Assembly (NCBI GenBank): GCA_003021785.1
Contig: PXQU01000016.1
Span: 1-64,000 of the forward strand
Reading direction: 5' to 3'
From: Halobacteriales archaeon QH_7_65_31
GTDB taxonomy: Archaea > Halobacteriota > Halobacteria > Halobacteriales > Haloarculaceae
Length of the DNA: 64,000 nucleotides
The notes below the pieces were generated by a model. That model did not search any database. It saw nothing but the letters and a program-made list of their open reading frames with translations, and was not told where the DNA came from. Below, piece by piece: positions 27,894 through 37,505 of the stretch (positions within the stretch are counted from its first letter, which is position 1; the number at the start of each line of letters is the position of its first letter). A program made the translations under genes and the position numbers.

Positions 27894-28399
27894 TCCTCGC
27901 GCGCTTCTACCTCCAGCTCATCGCGGTCGACGGCGAGCCGGAACGTCGGGACGGTCTTCTTGATGCTGGTGGCGACGCCTTTGCTCTCCAGCGAGCGGAG
28001 CGCGGAGCGCACGTCGTCCACCTCCGGGTCGTAGCCGTCGTCGCGCAGATCGTGGAGAACGCTGACCACACTCTGTGGCTCCGACTCGCGACCGGCCAGA
28101 ACCTCGATGATTCCCACCTGTAGCGTGGGGACGCGAACGACGCGCGGGCCGCCGGTCTCGCCGTCCCCCTCGATCCCCGGCTTCACGTCGACGAGATCGG
28201 CCGCCTTGGCGGTCGCGCGGATGAGACTGTCGTCGTCGCGATAGTAGAACCGCTTGAGACTCCCTTCGAGATACTGGTGGACCTCGCTGCCGGACTCGAC
28301 CCCCCACCGGTCCTGTAGCTCGCCGTTCTTCGTCGGCTGGAGGGAGACGACGTCGGCGAGCCGCTCTCGTGCCGTCTCGTCCAGTTCCTGCTCGCTCAT
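27890..28399 (-). CDS. Haloarchaeal DUF5797-like, probable winged-helix protein
   Basis: 169 residues starting MSEQELDETARERLADVV. LQPTKNGELQDRWGVESGSE looks like a helix-turn-helix of a winged-helix domain and a second one follows near VVSVLHDLRDDGYDPEVDDV. I recall similar proteins as DUF5797. A DNA-binding regulatory role is plausible but unproven. Convergent with the putative nuclease gene, overlapping three bases at the stops. Confidence 0.7.
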   Translation of the reverse strand: MSEQELDETARERLADVVSLQPTKNGELQDRWGVESGSEVHQYLEGSLKRFYYRDDDSLIRATAKAADLVDVKPGIEGDGETGGPRVVRVPTLQVGIIEVLAGRESEPQSVVSVLHDLRDDGYDPEVDDVRSALRSLESKGVATSIKKTVPTFRLAVDRDELEVEARED

Positions 28400-28484
28400 G
28401 TCGACCGCTACGGAGTCGGTGTATTTCGAGTTAGCGGTTCGACCACACCGTCAACGTTTCGAGGGAGGCCTCGTTCACCCCGGT

Positions 28485-29288
28485 ATGTCCGCGATTCCGC
28501 CGCTCGGACTCGGCACGTATCAGCAGTCCGACCACCAGACCTGTATCGACGCCGTCGAGACCGCCCTCAATGTGGGCTACCGTCACATCGACACCGCACA
28601 GGGGTACGAGAACGAGACATCGGTCGGGGCGGGCCTCACCCGCTCGTCCGTTCCGCGCGAGGAACTGTTCGTCGCGTCGAAGCTCGCGACCGAAAATCTC
28701 GCGTACGACGACGTCATCGAGACCGCCGTCGAGTCGCTCGATCGGCTCGGTCTCGAAACGCTCGATCTCCTCTACGTTCACTGGCCGCTCAACAGCTACG
28801 ACCCTGCCGAGACGCTGCCGGCACTCGACGAGCTGGTCGATCGGGGACTGATCGAACACGTCGGTGTCTCGAACTTCGAGCCGCGACAGCTCGCCGAGGC
28901 GCGCGACGTGCTCGACGCGCCGATTGCGGCCAACCAAGTGGAGTGTCACCCACTGCTCCAGCAGGAGCGACTCCGCGCCGACGCCGCCGATCACGACTAC
29001 CAGCTCGTCGCGTACTCGCCGCTCGCACAGACGGAGATTCTCGACGATCCGACGATTGTCGATGTGGCCGAGCATCACGACGCGACGCCGGCACAGGTGT
29101 GTCTCGCGTGGCTCCGCCACCACGATATCGCGTCGATTCCGAAGGCGACGGGCCGTACGCATATCAGTGAGAACTACGACTCGCTCGACGTGACGCTCGA
29201 TCCGGCGGCAATCGAGCGACTGGACGCCATCGAGGAGACACACCGCGTCGTCGATTTCGACGCCGCACCGTGGCACGCTGAGTCGTAG
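28485..29288 (+). CDS. Aldo/keto reductase
   Basis: 267 residues of (beta/alpha)8 NADPH-dependent reductase. Catalytic tetrad: Asp and Tyr in IDTAQGYENE, Lys in VASKLATEN, His in LYVHWPLN. GVSNFEPRQL and IPKATGRTHISENY (coenzyme site) are also present. The substrate is unknown; family members reduce sugar aldehydes and 2-oxo aldehydes. ATG 28485 precedes the first strand PPLGLGTY; an in-frame reading upstream overlaps the divergent gene. Confidence 0.92.
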   Translation: MSAIPPLGLGTYQQSDHQTCIDAVETALNVGYRHIDTAQGYENETSVGAGLTRSSVPREELFVASKLATENLAYDDVIETAVESLDRLGLETLDLLYVHWPLNSYDPAETLPALDELVDRGLIEHVGVSNFEPRQLAEARDVLDAPIAANQVECHPLLQQERLRADAADHDYQLVAYSPLAQTEILDDPTIVDVAEHHDATPAQVCLAWLRHHDIASIPKATGRTHISENYDSLDVTLDPAAIERLDAIEETHRVVDFDAAPWHAES

Positions 29289-29348
29289 GCTCGCGGGCAG
29301 CACTGCACGGAGCGGCAGGTCTTTGACCGCTCCGGAAGTAGCGAGCGC

Positions 29349-29679
29349 ATGGTCACGCTCGGACTCGTGGTTGCGCAGTTCAACAAGGAACGACCCATCA
29401 CACGCGCCGCTTGCCGCCGACCGGCTCGCTCGCCGAGACGGTATCGACGCCGTCGCCGTCGTCGGTGCGATCATCACCGGCGACACCGACCACGACCGCG
29501 TTATCGCCGACGCCGCCGCACAGGGGCTGACCGAGGTGTCGCTGGACCGCGATACGCCCGTCACCTACGGTGTCACCGGTCCCGGTATGAGTATCGCCGA
29601 CGCCGAGGCCCGCATCCCGAAAGGCGGTGATGTCGTCGATAGCGCGATCGACCTCGCAGCAGAACTCGAACACCTATGA
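29349..29679 (+). pseudogene. ribH: Broken 6,7-dimethyl-8-ribityllumazine synthase
   Basis: The gene starts normally, MVTLGLVVAQFN in one frame, then loses about 30 codons and continues in another frame at APLAADRLARRDGIDAVAV through GAIITGDTDHDRV to a normal end. The lost part includes the substrate-binding segment between FN and the conserved PLAADRL. Intact haloarchaeal RibH has about 135-140 residues; the two parts here sum to about 103. No start codon gives one protein covering both. The end still overlaps the next gene as ATGA. RibH makes the riboflavin precursor lumazine, so another copy or an assembly error must be considered. Confidence 0.8.
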
Positions 29680-30824
29680 GTCCGTCATTCGCAGACCGCG
29701 TCACCCGTGTCGAACCGAGCGCGACGATCGCCATCTCGAATCTCGCCGGCGAACTCGAAGCCGACGGCGTCGACGTCGTCGATCTCTCCGTCGGTGAACC
29801 CGACTTCCCGACGCCCGAGAACGTCGTCGAGGCCGGCAAACAGGCCATCGACGACGGCCACACCGGCTACGCGCCGTCCAACGGGATTCCACAACTCCGG
29901 GAGGCTATCGTCGAGAAGTTCGAGAGCGATGGGCTCTCCTACGGCCCCGACGAACTCATCGTCACGCCCGGGGGAAAACAGGCCCTGTTCGAAGTGTTCA
30001 TGGCCCTGCTTGAGGAGGGTGACGAGGTCGTCCTCCTCGATCCGGCGTGGGTGAGCTACGAGGCGATGGCGAAGATGGCGGGGGCGTCCATCGAGCGGGT
30101 CGATCTCTCCACACACGGGTTCCAGCTCGAACCCGCGCTCGACGAGCTCGGCGAGGTCGTCACCGACGACACCTCACTCGTCGTCGTCAACAGCCCGTCG
30201 AACCCGACGGGCGCGGTCTTCTCCGACGCCGCCCTCGAAGGAGTGCGTGACCTCGCCGTCGAACACGACGCGATGGCGCTCTCGGACGAGATATACCAGC
30301 GGATAAGCTACGACACGGAGCCGACCTCGCTCGGGAGCCTCGACGGGATGGAGGATCGAACGATCACGCTCAACGGCTTCTCGAAGGCGTACGCGATGAC
30401 CGGCTGGCGGCTCGGCTACGTCGGGCTTCCGAAGCCGCTCCACGAACAGGCCGCCAAAATCCAGAGCCACTCCGTCACCTGTGCGACGCATTTCGTCCAG
30501 TACGCCGGACTCGAAGCGCTCACTAACACCGACGCGGCCGTCACGGAGATGCGTGATGCGTTCCACGAGCGACGCGATATGTTACTCGACCGCCTCGCCG
30601 ACCACGGTACGGAGATCGCGACGCCCGACGGTGCGTTCTACGTGATGCTCCCCGTCGATGACGACGACCGCGCGTGGTGTGAGGAGGCAATCGAGGACGC
30701 ACACGTCGCGACAGTGCCCGGAAGCGCCTTCGGAACGCCCGGCTACGCCCGGCTCTCGTACGCCGCCGGCGAAGCGCGGCTCCACGAAGCGGTCGATCGC
30801 CTCGCCGAACACGGCTACATATAA
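29676..30824 (+). CDS. PLP-dependent aminotransferase (aspartate type)
   Basis: 382 residues. PLP lysine K237 in GFSKAYAMTGWRLG; NSPSNPTG (172-179) and SDEIY (203-207) contact the cofactor. Resembles archaeal aspartate aminotransferases that move amino groups between aspartate and 2-oxoglutarate, though the acceptor is not certain. Its ATG lies in an ATGA overlap with the broken ribH, so translation may have depended on coupling with it. Confidence 0.9.
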   Translation: MSPSFADRVTRVEPSATIAISNLAGELEADGVDVVDLSVGEPDFPTPENVVEAGKQAIDDGHTGYAPSNGIPQLREAIVEKFESDGLSYGPDELIVTPGGKQALFEVFMALLEEGDEVVLLDPAWVSYEAMAKMAGASIERVDLSTHGFQLEPALDELGEVVTDDTSLVVVNSPSNPTGAVFSDAALEGVRDLAVEHDAMALSDEIYQRISYDTEPTSLGSLDGMEDRTITLNGFSKAYAMTGWRLGYVGLPKPLHEQAAKIQSHSVTCATHFVQYAGLEALTNTDAAVTEMRDAFHERRDMLLDRLADHGTEIATPDGAFYVMLPVDDDDRAWCEEAIEDAHVATVPGSAFGTPGYARLSYAAGEARLHEAVDRLAEHGYI

Positions 30825-30854
30825 AGGGTCGGCGGCGAAACAGCCGGTCCTCTC

Positions 30855-32753
30855 TCAGTCGACCAGCGTCGAGCGGAGGTCGTCGTCCAGCTCCGCGTCG
30901 CTCATCTTCTCGACCAGCGCGTCGAGCACGTCCTCGCGTGCCCCGGGCACGAACTTGATGGAGCCGACGACGAGGTGGCCGCCGCCGCTGACACCAGCGC
31001 CCGGCAGCTCCTCGGTCAGCTCCGACACCATCTCCGGGATGTCGAGCCGGACGCCGTCGGATCGGAGGACGGCGAAGTCTGGGCCGAAGCCGATCGTGAT
31101 GACTGGATCGCCCGTCTCCTGTACCTTCCGGTCGTGTATCTCCCCGGTCGTCTTCCCCGGTGCGGGGTAGATGAACCGATGGGCGAACTCGTCCACGTCG
31201 ACGCGGTAGAGATGCGCGTCGTTCGACAGCAGCTCGTGGTCGATATGCGGGAGCGCGTCGTCCACCTGTCGCTGCACGTCGCGGTCGGCGCGGTCGGCGA
31301 GGAACTCGACGAGCTCGCGGTGGCGGTCGGCGTCGCCACCGAGGTTCAGTATATCCTCGATGACGGCGTCACCGGAGTCGTACCGGAGCCAGTGGGCGGC
31401 GTAATCGAGCGCCTCGCTGATGTCGTGGAGATCGGTCTCCTCGTAGCCGGCCTCGCTCGCGAGGTCGAGATACTCGCCCATCGCGTCGGCCTGCGAGCGA
31501 TCGGCGAGCCCCGCCACCGCCGGCACGTGTTCGAGCTCGTCGGTGAGCGACGGGTCGATCATCCGCGCGAGCTCGACGCTCATCATCCCCGTCGTGATGC
31601 GGTAGTCCTCGTCGTGAAGATACGGGTTCACGTGGGCGTCGAGCAGCGGCTCGACGGCCTCCGGGTCGGGATGGTGGTGGTCCACGACGACGATCGGGAT
31701 TTCGTACTGCGCGAGTGCGCGGTAGGCCGGCGTGTCCTCCGCCGTCGAGCCGTTGTCGAGCATCAACAGCAGCGGGAGCTTCTGGCCGTGTCGCTCCTGA
31801 TCTTCGAGCGCGTAGTTCAGGTCCCGCGTCATATCCTCCATCTCGTAGTAGGGGGCCTTCGACGGGAGCCGTCGCAACAGATGCTGTGGGGCCTGACTGT
31901 CCTCGTGAACCTCGCTGATGAACCGCTGGAGCGCGAGCTGGACGGGGACCGACGCGCACATCCCGTCACCGTCGGCGTGATGACGCATCCGGATCGGGCG
32001 ACCGTCGAGGACGGCCCGCCGGAGTTGTCGCGCCACGCCGCGCAGCTCCTCGTGAATTGGCTCGAACGCCTCCCACTCGACGAGCGGCTCCGTCTCGGTC
32101 GGTACGGCGGTCTCCGCGAGCCGGTCTTCGAGCCGCTCGCACACTTCGTCGCGCTCCTCGCCGTCGAGCCGTTCGAGGGCGTCGACCTCGATCTGGATCG
32201 CCCCCTCGCGCGTCTCCACGTCGCCGGTCACGCGGACGATATCGCCGATCTCGACCTCGGGGTGTGCACGGACACCGGCCTCCTCGAACGCCGCCGCCGG
32301 AACGACGCCGGAGCCGTCGCCGAGCTGGAACAGCGTCGGCCCGCCGGTCTGTTTGATCCCGACGACCTCGCCCTCGACGTGGACCGCCTGCCCGATCGCG
32401 TCGGAGAGAGCGGAGACGCCGACGTCCTCGCCGTGGCGAACCTCGGCGGTGACGGGGTCGGTCGGGTCGGCTTCGTGAAAGGAGAGATCGCCGTCCTCGC
32501 GGATCTCCGCGAGCTCGACGGTCAGCTCGTCGCCGACGGCGTAGTCGCCGTCGAGGACGGAGTCGTGGACGAGTCCGGAGACGTGCTCGGAGATATCGAC
32601 GAAGACGCCGTACTCGACGACGCCGTTGACGGTCGCGTGATACAGCGCGCCTTCCTCGACATCGGCGAACGTACAGCCGTCGGCGAGCGCGTAGACGGTG
32701 GGGCCGGCGGCCCCCGTGCTGGAAGCTTCTCCAGCATTAATAGATGGAACCAT
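30855..32753 (-). CDS. S1-domain DHH phosphoesterase (archaeal RecJ-like)
   Basis: 632 residues. N-terminal S1 RNA-binding domain (GALYHATVNGVVEYGVFVDI), an OB-fold domain at about 115-200, then DHH motifs: RHHADGDGMCA (I), MLDNGST (II), VVVDHHHPDP (III), followed by DHHA1 with GGGHLVVGSIKF. This is the archaeal RecJ-like group acting on single-stranded DNA or RNA; the S1 domain points to nucleic acid rather than small phosphoesters. Start at ATG 32753 near the mirrored divergent promoter. Confidence 0.9.
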   Translation of the reverse strand: MVPSINAGEASSTGAAGPTVYALADGCTFADVEEGALYHATVNGVVEYGVFVDISEHVSGLVHDSVLDGDYAVGDELTVELAEIREDGDLSFHEADPTDPVTAEVRHGEDVGVSALSDAIGQAVHVEGEVVGIKQTGGPTLFQLGDGSGVVPAAAFEEAGVRAHPEVEIGDIVRVTGDVETREGAIQIEVDALERLDGEERDEVCERLEDRLAETAVPTETEPLVEWEAFEPIHEELRGVARQLRRAVLDGRPIRMRHHADGDGMCASVPVQLALQRFISEVHEDSQAPQHLLRRLPSKAPYYEMEDMTRDLNYALEDQERHGQKLPLLLMLDNGSTAEDTPAYRALAQYEIPIVVVDHHHPDPEAVEPLLDAHVNPYLHDEDYRITTGMMSVELARMIDPSLTDELEHVPAVAGLADRSQADAMGEYLDLASEAGYEETDLHDISEALDYAAHWLRYDSGDAVIEDILNLGGDADRHRELVEFLADRADRDVQRQVDDALPHIDHELLSNDAHLYRVDVDEFAHRFIYPAPGKTTGEIHDRKVQETGDPVITIGFGPDFAVLRSDGVRLDIPEMVSELTEELPGAGVSGGGHLVVGSIKFVPGAREDVLDALVEKMSDAELDDDLRSTLVD

Positions 32754-32778
32754 ACGCGTAATCCGGTCGTTCCCCCGT

Positions 32779-32812
32779 TAAGCGTTTCACTTCCCGTCAG
32801 TCGGAACGCTTA
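32779..32812. promoter_or_regulatory. Mirrored divergent promoter
   Basis: TAAGCGTT (32779-32786) and its reverse complement AACGCTTA (32805-32812) lie about 26 bases from the starts of the DHH gene (minus) and the JAMM gene (plus). Each has the position of a TATA/BRE element, so the two genes appear to use symmetric promoters 18 bases apart. Confidence 0.5.
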
Positions 32813-32837
32813 GTTTCGCGCCGACCCGACGCCCGAT

Positions 32838-33323
32838 ATGCGTCTGTTCCGGTCGAGTACGGTGCTCGGTATCGCCGAAGACGCCCTCTCGTTCGCTCGC
32901 TCTGCCGCGGACGACTCCCATCCGGACGAGTACATGGGTCTCCTCCGCGGCGAGGACGCCGCGAAACTGGGTCTCGATCGCGACGGCACGGTCATCACCG
33001 ACGTGCTCATCATCCCCGGAACGACCTCCTCACCGGTCAGCGCGACCGTCCGCTCGGATATGGTTCCCACCGGTACGACCTCGATCGGCTCCGTCCACTC
33101 CCATCCAAACGGCGTACTGCGTCCCTCCGAGCAGGATATCCAGACGTTCGGCAACGGGTCGGTCCACGTCATCCTCGGCGCGCCGTACGGGCCCGACGAC
33201 TGGCGCGCGTTCGACCGTGCCGGCGACCCCCGCGAGCTTGACGTGCTCGACGTCGAGCTTCCAGACGACGAGTTCTTCGATTTCACACAGGCTGATATCG
33301 ACGCGGAACTGGGTGGCCGATGA
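32838..33323 (+). CDS. JAMM/MPN+ metalloprotease (desampylase-like)
   Basis: 161 residues. Complete zinc motif: E31, then H87-S-H89 with seven residues to S97 and D100 ([16 protein letters not shown]). This is the JAB1/MPN+ motif of isopeptidases; haloarchaeal members such as HvJAMM1 remove ubiquitin-like SAMPs from proteins. Whether this one is a desampylase or acts on another bond is not decided. ATGA overlap with ribL couples the two genes. Confidence 0.85.
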   Translation: MRLFRSSTVLGIAEDALSFARSAADDSHPDEYMGLLRGEDAAKLGLDRDGTVITDVLIIPGTTSSPVSATVRSDMVPTGTTSIGSVHSHPNGVLRPSEQDIQTFGNGSVHVILGAPYGPDDWRAFDRAGDPRELDVLDVELPDDEFFDFTQADIDAELGGR

Positions 33324-33745
33324 CGACGGTCGTCGCACAGGGGACCTTCGACATCCTCCACCCCGGCCATCTCCACTATCTGCGGGAGGCGGGCGAGCTG
33401 GGCGACGAGCTTCACGTCATCCTCGCGCGCCGGTCCAACGTCACGCACAAGGAGCCGCCGATCCTCCCCGACACCCAGCGGCGCGAGATGGTCGCCGCGC
33501 TCGATCCGGTGACGGAGGCGCATCTCGGTCACGACTCCGATATCTTCGTCCCGATCGAGCGTCTCGATCCCGACGTCATCGTCCTCGGTCATGACCAACA
33601 CCACGACGACGACGGAATCCGCCGCGCGCTCGACGACCGCGGCCTCGACTGCGAGGTCGTCCGCGCGACGCCACACGAGGGCGACGACGAGGTCCTCTCG
33701 ACCGGTCGCATCATCGACCGGATCTGCGAGCGGCGCTGTGAGTGA
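33320..33745 (+). CDS. ribL: FAD synthase (archaeal RibL)
   Basis: 141 residues. [20 protein letters not shown] has the HxGH motif (14-17) of nucleotidyltransferases; [15 protein letters not shown] has the second motif and the pair of C-terminal cysteines typical of archaeal RibL, which are redox sensitive. It adenylylates FMN to FAD (CTP also accepted). Translationally coupled to the JAMM protease by ATGA. Confidence 0.92.
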   Translation: MTTVVAQGTFDILHPGHLHYLREAGELGDELHVILARRSNVTHKEPPILPDTQRREMVAALDPVTEAHLGHDSDIFVPIERLDPDVIVLGHDQHHDDDGIRRALDDRGLDCEVVRATPHEGDDEVLSTGRIIDRICERRCE

Positions 33746-33750
33746 GCGGC

Positions 33751-35352
33751 TCACTCGAACCGGAGGCGTCGCGCCGCGAGCAGACAGCCGACGCCGAGCG
33801 CGGCGAGCACCCCGATCAGTCCGAGCGGTCGCTCGCCGCCGGAGCCGCTCGCCCGCCAGTCGCGATTGAACACGTCCCGATAGTACGTCGCTACTGCCGG
33901 TCCCGATAACGCGAGCAGCACCTCGCGGTTCTCCCGTGCGGAGTTGTCGTTCCAGTTCATGCTTCCGACGACGACGGTGTCGTCAACGACGAGCCCCTTC
34001 GCGTGTATCTTCTCGTAGCCGCTCGGGCGGGCGAGCCGCGCTTCGAGCGGGAGGTCCTCGCGCTCGGCGAGGCGGTTCAGTCGGGCGACGATCCGCCGGT
34101 TCTCCGTTTCGACGTACCACTTACTCGAGAGGAGAATCCGGACGTCGACGCCCCGGCGTGCTGCATCGACGGTCGCTGCGACGAGTGACTGATCCGTGCT
34201 CCCGACACTCATCTGGAGGACGTGAATCGACTCGTTGGCCGCGTCGATGCGTCGAATAATCGCCCGCTCGGCGTTGTCCGGTGTGACGAGCAGCGAGACG
34301 TTCTCGTAGGGGAGCGTCGCCGGTCCCGTCCGTCGCTGAAACGACCCCGCCGCCGGTGTCTCGCTCGCGAACGACTCGCCCGCCCGGAACTCGCTCCACC
34401 CCTTCGCCGCCCGATAGCCGAAATCACCGGTGAACGTCTCCGCGAGTCCGGCGACGACCGTCTCGTCTGTGACGGTCACGCCCCAGCCGCGCGAGGCGGC
34501 CCCGCCGACGCCCGACGGCTTCCAGTTCTCGGTCAACACGGTCGCGCTCCCGTCCGCGACGACGTACTTCGCGTGGTGATACCGGTATCGGGTCGCCGGC
34601 CCGTCTACGACGCGAACCTCGACACCCGCCGACACGAGCCGATCCAGTCGCGCGGCCTCGCTGCCCGTGATCCCACCGACCGGGCCGCCGTCGAGGAGGA
34701 CACGCACGGTCGCACCGCGGTCGCTCGCCCGGACGAGCGCGTCCGTCACCCGCCGCGAGGTGAGCGTGTAGCCGGCCAACAGGACGCGGTCGTCGGCCCG
34801 TCGTATCGGTTCGAGTGCGGCCTCGGGCGCATCGGGGAGCACGAACCCGCGGGCCGTTCCGGCTCCGCCGTTGACGACCGGGTACGCCGTCGCGCCAATC
34901 GGCTTCCACTCGCCGTCAGCGTACCGCTCCCCTTCGGGTGCGTCCTCGTAGCGCAGCTCCGCGACCGTCTCACCGTCGCGTCGCAGCCGGAGCCGCTCGC
35001 CGCTGTTGGAGAGCCGAGGAAGCGAGACGCCGATCACGCGGCGATCACCCGCCGCACGGACCGCCTCCGGCGCTGCCGTCAGAAGTACCGTCCCGGTAGC
35101 GTTCACCGCCGGGAGCCGGAGTCGCTCCTCACCGTCTTCGAGGACGTATGCCGAGAGGTTCGTGTGCGCTGGAACCGACAGCGCGACGTACTCTCCACGG
35201 TCGTCCGTCGCGAGCGGGTTCGCGACGACGGATTCGAACGCCGGATGCGGTGACTCCGGGCGGGCCGGACCCGGCTGGCTCGGCTGGGCCGCTACACCGC
35301 CGGCTGTCGAGGCGACGAGGAGCAGACACGAGACGAGGGCGACCCGAGCCAC
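33751..35352 (-). CDS. Exported PLD-like (HKD) protein with lamin-tail-like domain
   Basis: 533 residues. Signal peptide in the first 22 residues, then a lamin-tail-like beta domain (FESVVANPLATDDRGEYVAL), then two phospholipase D halves with HKD motifs YHHAKYVVAD and IHAKGLVVDD, and a C-terminal membrane anchor (LGLIGVLAALGVGCLLAARR) with an RLRFE end. Predicted to face outside. Could cleave phospholipids or extracellular DNA; the substrate is unknown. It is convergent with ribL. Confidence 0.88.
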   Translation of the reverse strand: MARVALVSCLLLVASTAGGVAAQPSQPGPARPESPHPAFESVVANPLATDDRGEYVALSVPAHTNLSAYVLEDGEERLRLPAVNATGTVLLTAAPEAVRAAGDRRVIGVSLPRLSNSGERLRLRRDGETVAELRYEDAPEGERYADGEWKPIGATAYPVVNGGAGTARGFVLPDAPEAALEPIRRADDRVLLAGYTLTSRRVTDALVRASDRGATVRVLLDGGPVGGITGSEAARLDRLVSAGVEVRVVDGPATRYRYHHAKYVVADGSATVLTENWKPSGVGGAASRGWGVTVTDETVVAGLAETFTGDFGYRAAKGWSEFRAGESFASETPAAGSFQRRTGPATLPYENVSLLVTPDNAERAIIRRIDAANESIHVLQMSVGSTDQSLVAATVDAARRGVDVRILLSSKWYVETENRRIVARLNRLAEREDLPLEARLARPSGYEKIHAKGLVVDDTVVVGSMNWNDNSARENREVLLALSGPAVATYYRDVFNRDWRASGSGGERPLGLIGVLAALGVGCLLAARRLRFE

Positions 35353-35382
35353 GCGGTCGGTGGCGCGGCTCCGGTGATAAAG

Positions 35383-36672
35383 CTACGCCGGCTTGGCAGT
35401 TTCGAGCCGGTCGGCCGCGGTCTCGGCTTCCGTCTGCACGATGTACGAGCGATCGTCGACGTACTGCGTCGCCGCTTCGAGCGCGCGCTCCGTCCCGATC
35501 CGGACGAGCGCCCACGCCGCGGCCGCACGGACGGTGTCGCGCTCCTCCTCGGCGAGCACCTCACCGAGCGGCTCGACGGCACGCGTGTCACCGATGCGAC
35601 CGAGCGCGCGCGCCGCCTGTGACCGCACCTCTGAGTCGTTCGCCGCGAGCCGGTTCGCGACCGGCTGTGTCGACTCCGGCGAGCCGATCTCGCCGAGGGC
35701 TTTCAACACCGTCTTCTGGAGCGGCGGGTTCGACTCGTCGCTTATATACTCGTGGAGCATCTCGCAGGCCTCGTCGTCACCGATCTTGCCGAGCACCTCG
35801 ATCGCGGGGCGATCGCGCCGCTGTGCGAGTCCCGCCATCGCGTCGTACGCCGCGGGCGTCCCCATGCGACGGAACGCGTCCACACAGTTCTCCTGCATGA
35901 ACTCCGAGTCGAACCGCTCGAACGCGGTCAGAATGCGGTCGGGATCGTTCTCCTGTTCGGCGACGCGAACGACGCCCAGCTCCGGCGGGAAGTCCTTGCG
36001 GTTCTGCGAGTCGATCCGGTCGTAAAACCCCTCGACGGTGAGCTGTTCGACGACGGTGAGATCGTCCCACTCCTCGGCGGCGTCCAGCGCGTCGGTGAAC
36101 TCGTCGGTCGCGTCGAGCAGCGAGGCGATCGTGTCGTCGTCCTCGTCGGCGTGGAGGTCGGTCTCGGTGATACACTCCGTAACGCGGTCGAGTGCAGTCG
36201 CGTACTCGTCCGGGAACTCGGAGCCGTAGTCGAACCGCACGTCGAGCGTCTCACCGACCGACGCGACGAGCGTCTCGACCGCCGAGATCACGTCCGGCTC
36301 GCCGCTCTCGGTCCAGCGGGTCTCCGTGAGCGTCTCGCGACCCGTCTCGATCGCCTCGACGACGTCGCTCGCGTACGGACCGCGCTGCTCGTCGAGCGTC
36401 TCGCGCAGCTCCTCCAGTCGGGCGGTGAGTCGCTCGGCGGGCGGCTCCTCCTCCTCGTCGTCCGGCTCAGGAAACGATGCGTTCTCGATCTGCGTCTCGG
36501 TGGCATCGAGCGTCGCCTCCACGTCGTCGAGATCGGCTTCCGTCTCGGCGTTTTCCAGCGCCGTCTCGGTCTCGTCGAGCCGGTCTCCCACCGTCTCCGG
36601 TGTCACATCGACAGCCGTCTCCTCGTCGTCCGGCGCGGCTGACTCCTCGGTCTCGTCGCTCCCGTCGCTCAT
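35383..36672 (-). CDS. HEAT-repeat protein with acidic coiled N-terminus
   Basis: 429 residues from ATG 36672. The first 110 residues are very acidic with helical repeats (GDRLDETETALENAETEADL). At least five HEAT/PBS-type helical repeats follow in the C-terminal half, for example RPAIEVLGKIGDDEACEML and SQAARALGRIGDTRAVEPL. Such repeats mediate protein binding; PBS-lyase-like HEAT proteins are scaffolds. No catalytic motif. Function unknown. Confidence 0.85.
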   Translation of the reverse strand: MSDGSDETEESAAPDDEETAVDVTPETVGDRLDETETALENAETEADLDDVEATLDATETQIENASFPEPDDEEEEPPAERLTARLEELRETLDEQRGPYASDVVEAIETGRETLTETRWTESGEPDVISAVETLVASVGETLDVRFDYGSEFPDEYATALDRVTECITETDLHADEDDDTIASLLDATDEFTDALDAAEEWDDLTVVEQLTVEGFYDRIDSQNRKDFPPELGVVRVAEQENDPDRILTAFERFDSEFMQENCVDAFRRMGTPAAYDAMAGLAQRRDRPAIEVLGKIGDDEACEMLHEYISDESNPPLQKTVLKALGEIGSPESTQPVANRLAANDSEVRSQAARALGRIGDTRAVEPLGEVLAEEERDTVRAAAAWALVRIGTERALEAATQYVDDRSYIVQTEAETAADRLETAKPA

Positions 36673-36711
36673 ACGCCTCACTCTGTGAGTTGCAGGAAAG
36701 AGCGTTTCCCT

Positions 36712-37416
36712 TCACTCTCGCCAGTAGAGCTTCGGTGACAGGGTAACGTACGCCAGCGCACAGATGAGCAGCGCGATGGGGAACGCCCGCCGCAGCGTCG
36801 ACGGGAACAGGACGGTACACGCCTGTACCGCGCCGAGAATCAGGGCGTCACCCGCGAGCAGGTCGGGGTAGGTGATCGGGGCGAGCATGGCGACCGCGAG
36901 CAGGATCGCGGCGGCGGCGGCGATGGTCGGGCCTGTGACCCCGTAGAGCACGCTTTCCGTCGCGGTGACGCCGGCCACCTGAAGCGCCGCGAGCAGGGTC
37001 GCAGCGAGCGTCGTCTGGACGCCCTCGGTCGTGGTGGCCGTCTCGTCGTAGGCGGCGTACATCCCGAGCCGGAGCACGCCCGCCGCGACGAACAGTGCCC
37101 CGGCGACCAGCGGCACGACTGTCTCCGTGGTCGCGGCCACGACGTCGATTCCGGCGAGGCTGAACACGAGCACGGCGGGCGCGACGACGAACGTCGATAC
37201 GTCGGCCAGTGCATCGAGCACCGCGCCCGCCTCCGAGGAGCCGTAGCGACGGGCGACCACGCCGTCGAGCCCGTCGGCAATCGCACCCAGCAGAATGAGC
37301 CGCGCCGCGAGCGTCGGTCGCATCGTCGCAACGGCCGCGGCGACGAAGCCGATCGCCGCGTTGGTGATAGTCACGATATCGGCCATCGAAAGCCGGCCGA
37401 GGAACCGTGGCTTCAT
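36712..37416 (-). CDS. pssA: CDP-alcohol phosphatidyltransferase, probable archaetidylserine synthase
   Basis: 234 residues, seven or so membrane segments. The catalytic motif is DGVVARRYGSSEAGAVLDAL with the downstream Asp (51-72): D-G-x2-A-R, then G and two Asp. The N-terminal LSMADIVTITNAAIGFVAA resembles archaetidylserine synthases that join CDP-archaeol and serine. In Haloferax PssA is linked to archaeosortase-dependent lipid anchoring. Confidence 0.85.
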   Translation of the reverse strand: MKPRFLGRLSMADIVTITNAAIGFVAAAVATMRPTLAARLILLGAIADGLDGVVARRYGSSEAGAVLDALADVSTFVVAPAVLVFSLAGIDVVAATTETVVPLVAGALFVAAGVLRLGMYAAYDETATTTEGVQTTLAATLLAALQVAGVTATESVLYGVTGPTIAAAAAILLAVAMLAPITYPDLLAGDALILGAVQACTVLFPSTLRRAFPIALLICALAYVTLSPKLYWRE

Positions 37417-37505
37417 ACCTCCCGGTCGCCGGTCGCACCCTTATCAGATTCGCTTTGCTACCTGAACCACGGAACGTTTAGCCGTCTGTCCCCAACCATA
37501 TAGTC

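Noticed and set aside
30975-32813. Plus-strand reading of 612 codons opposite the S1-DHH gene
   Set aside because: Antisense shadow in high-GC DNA; the minus frame has all DHH motifs.
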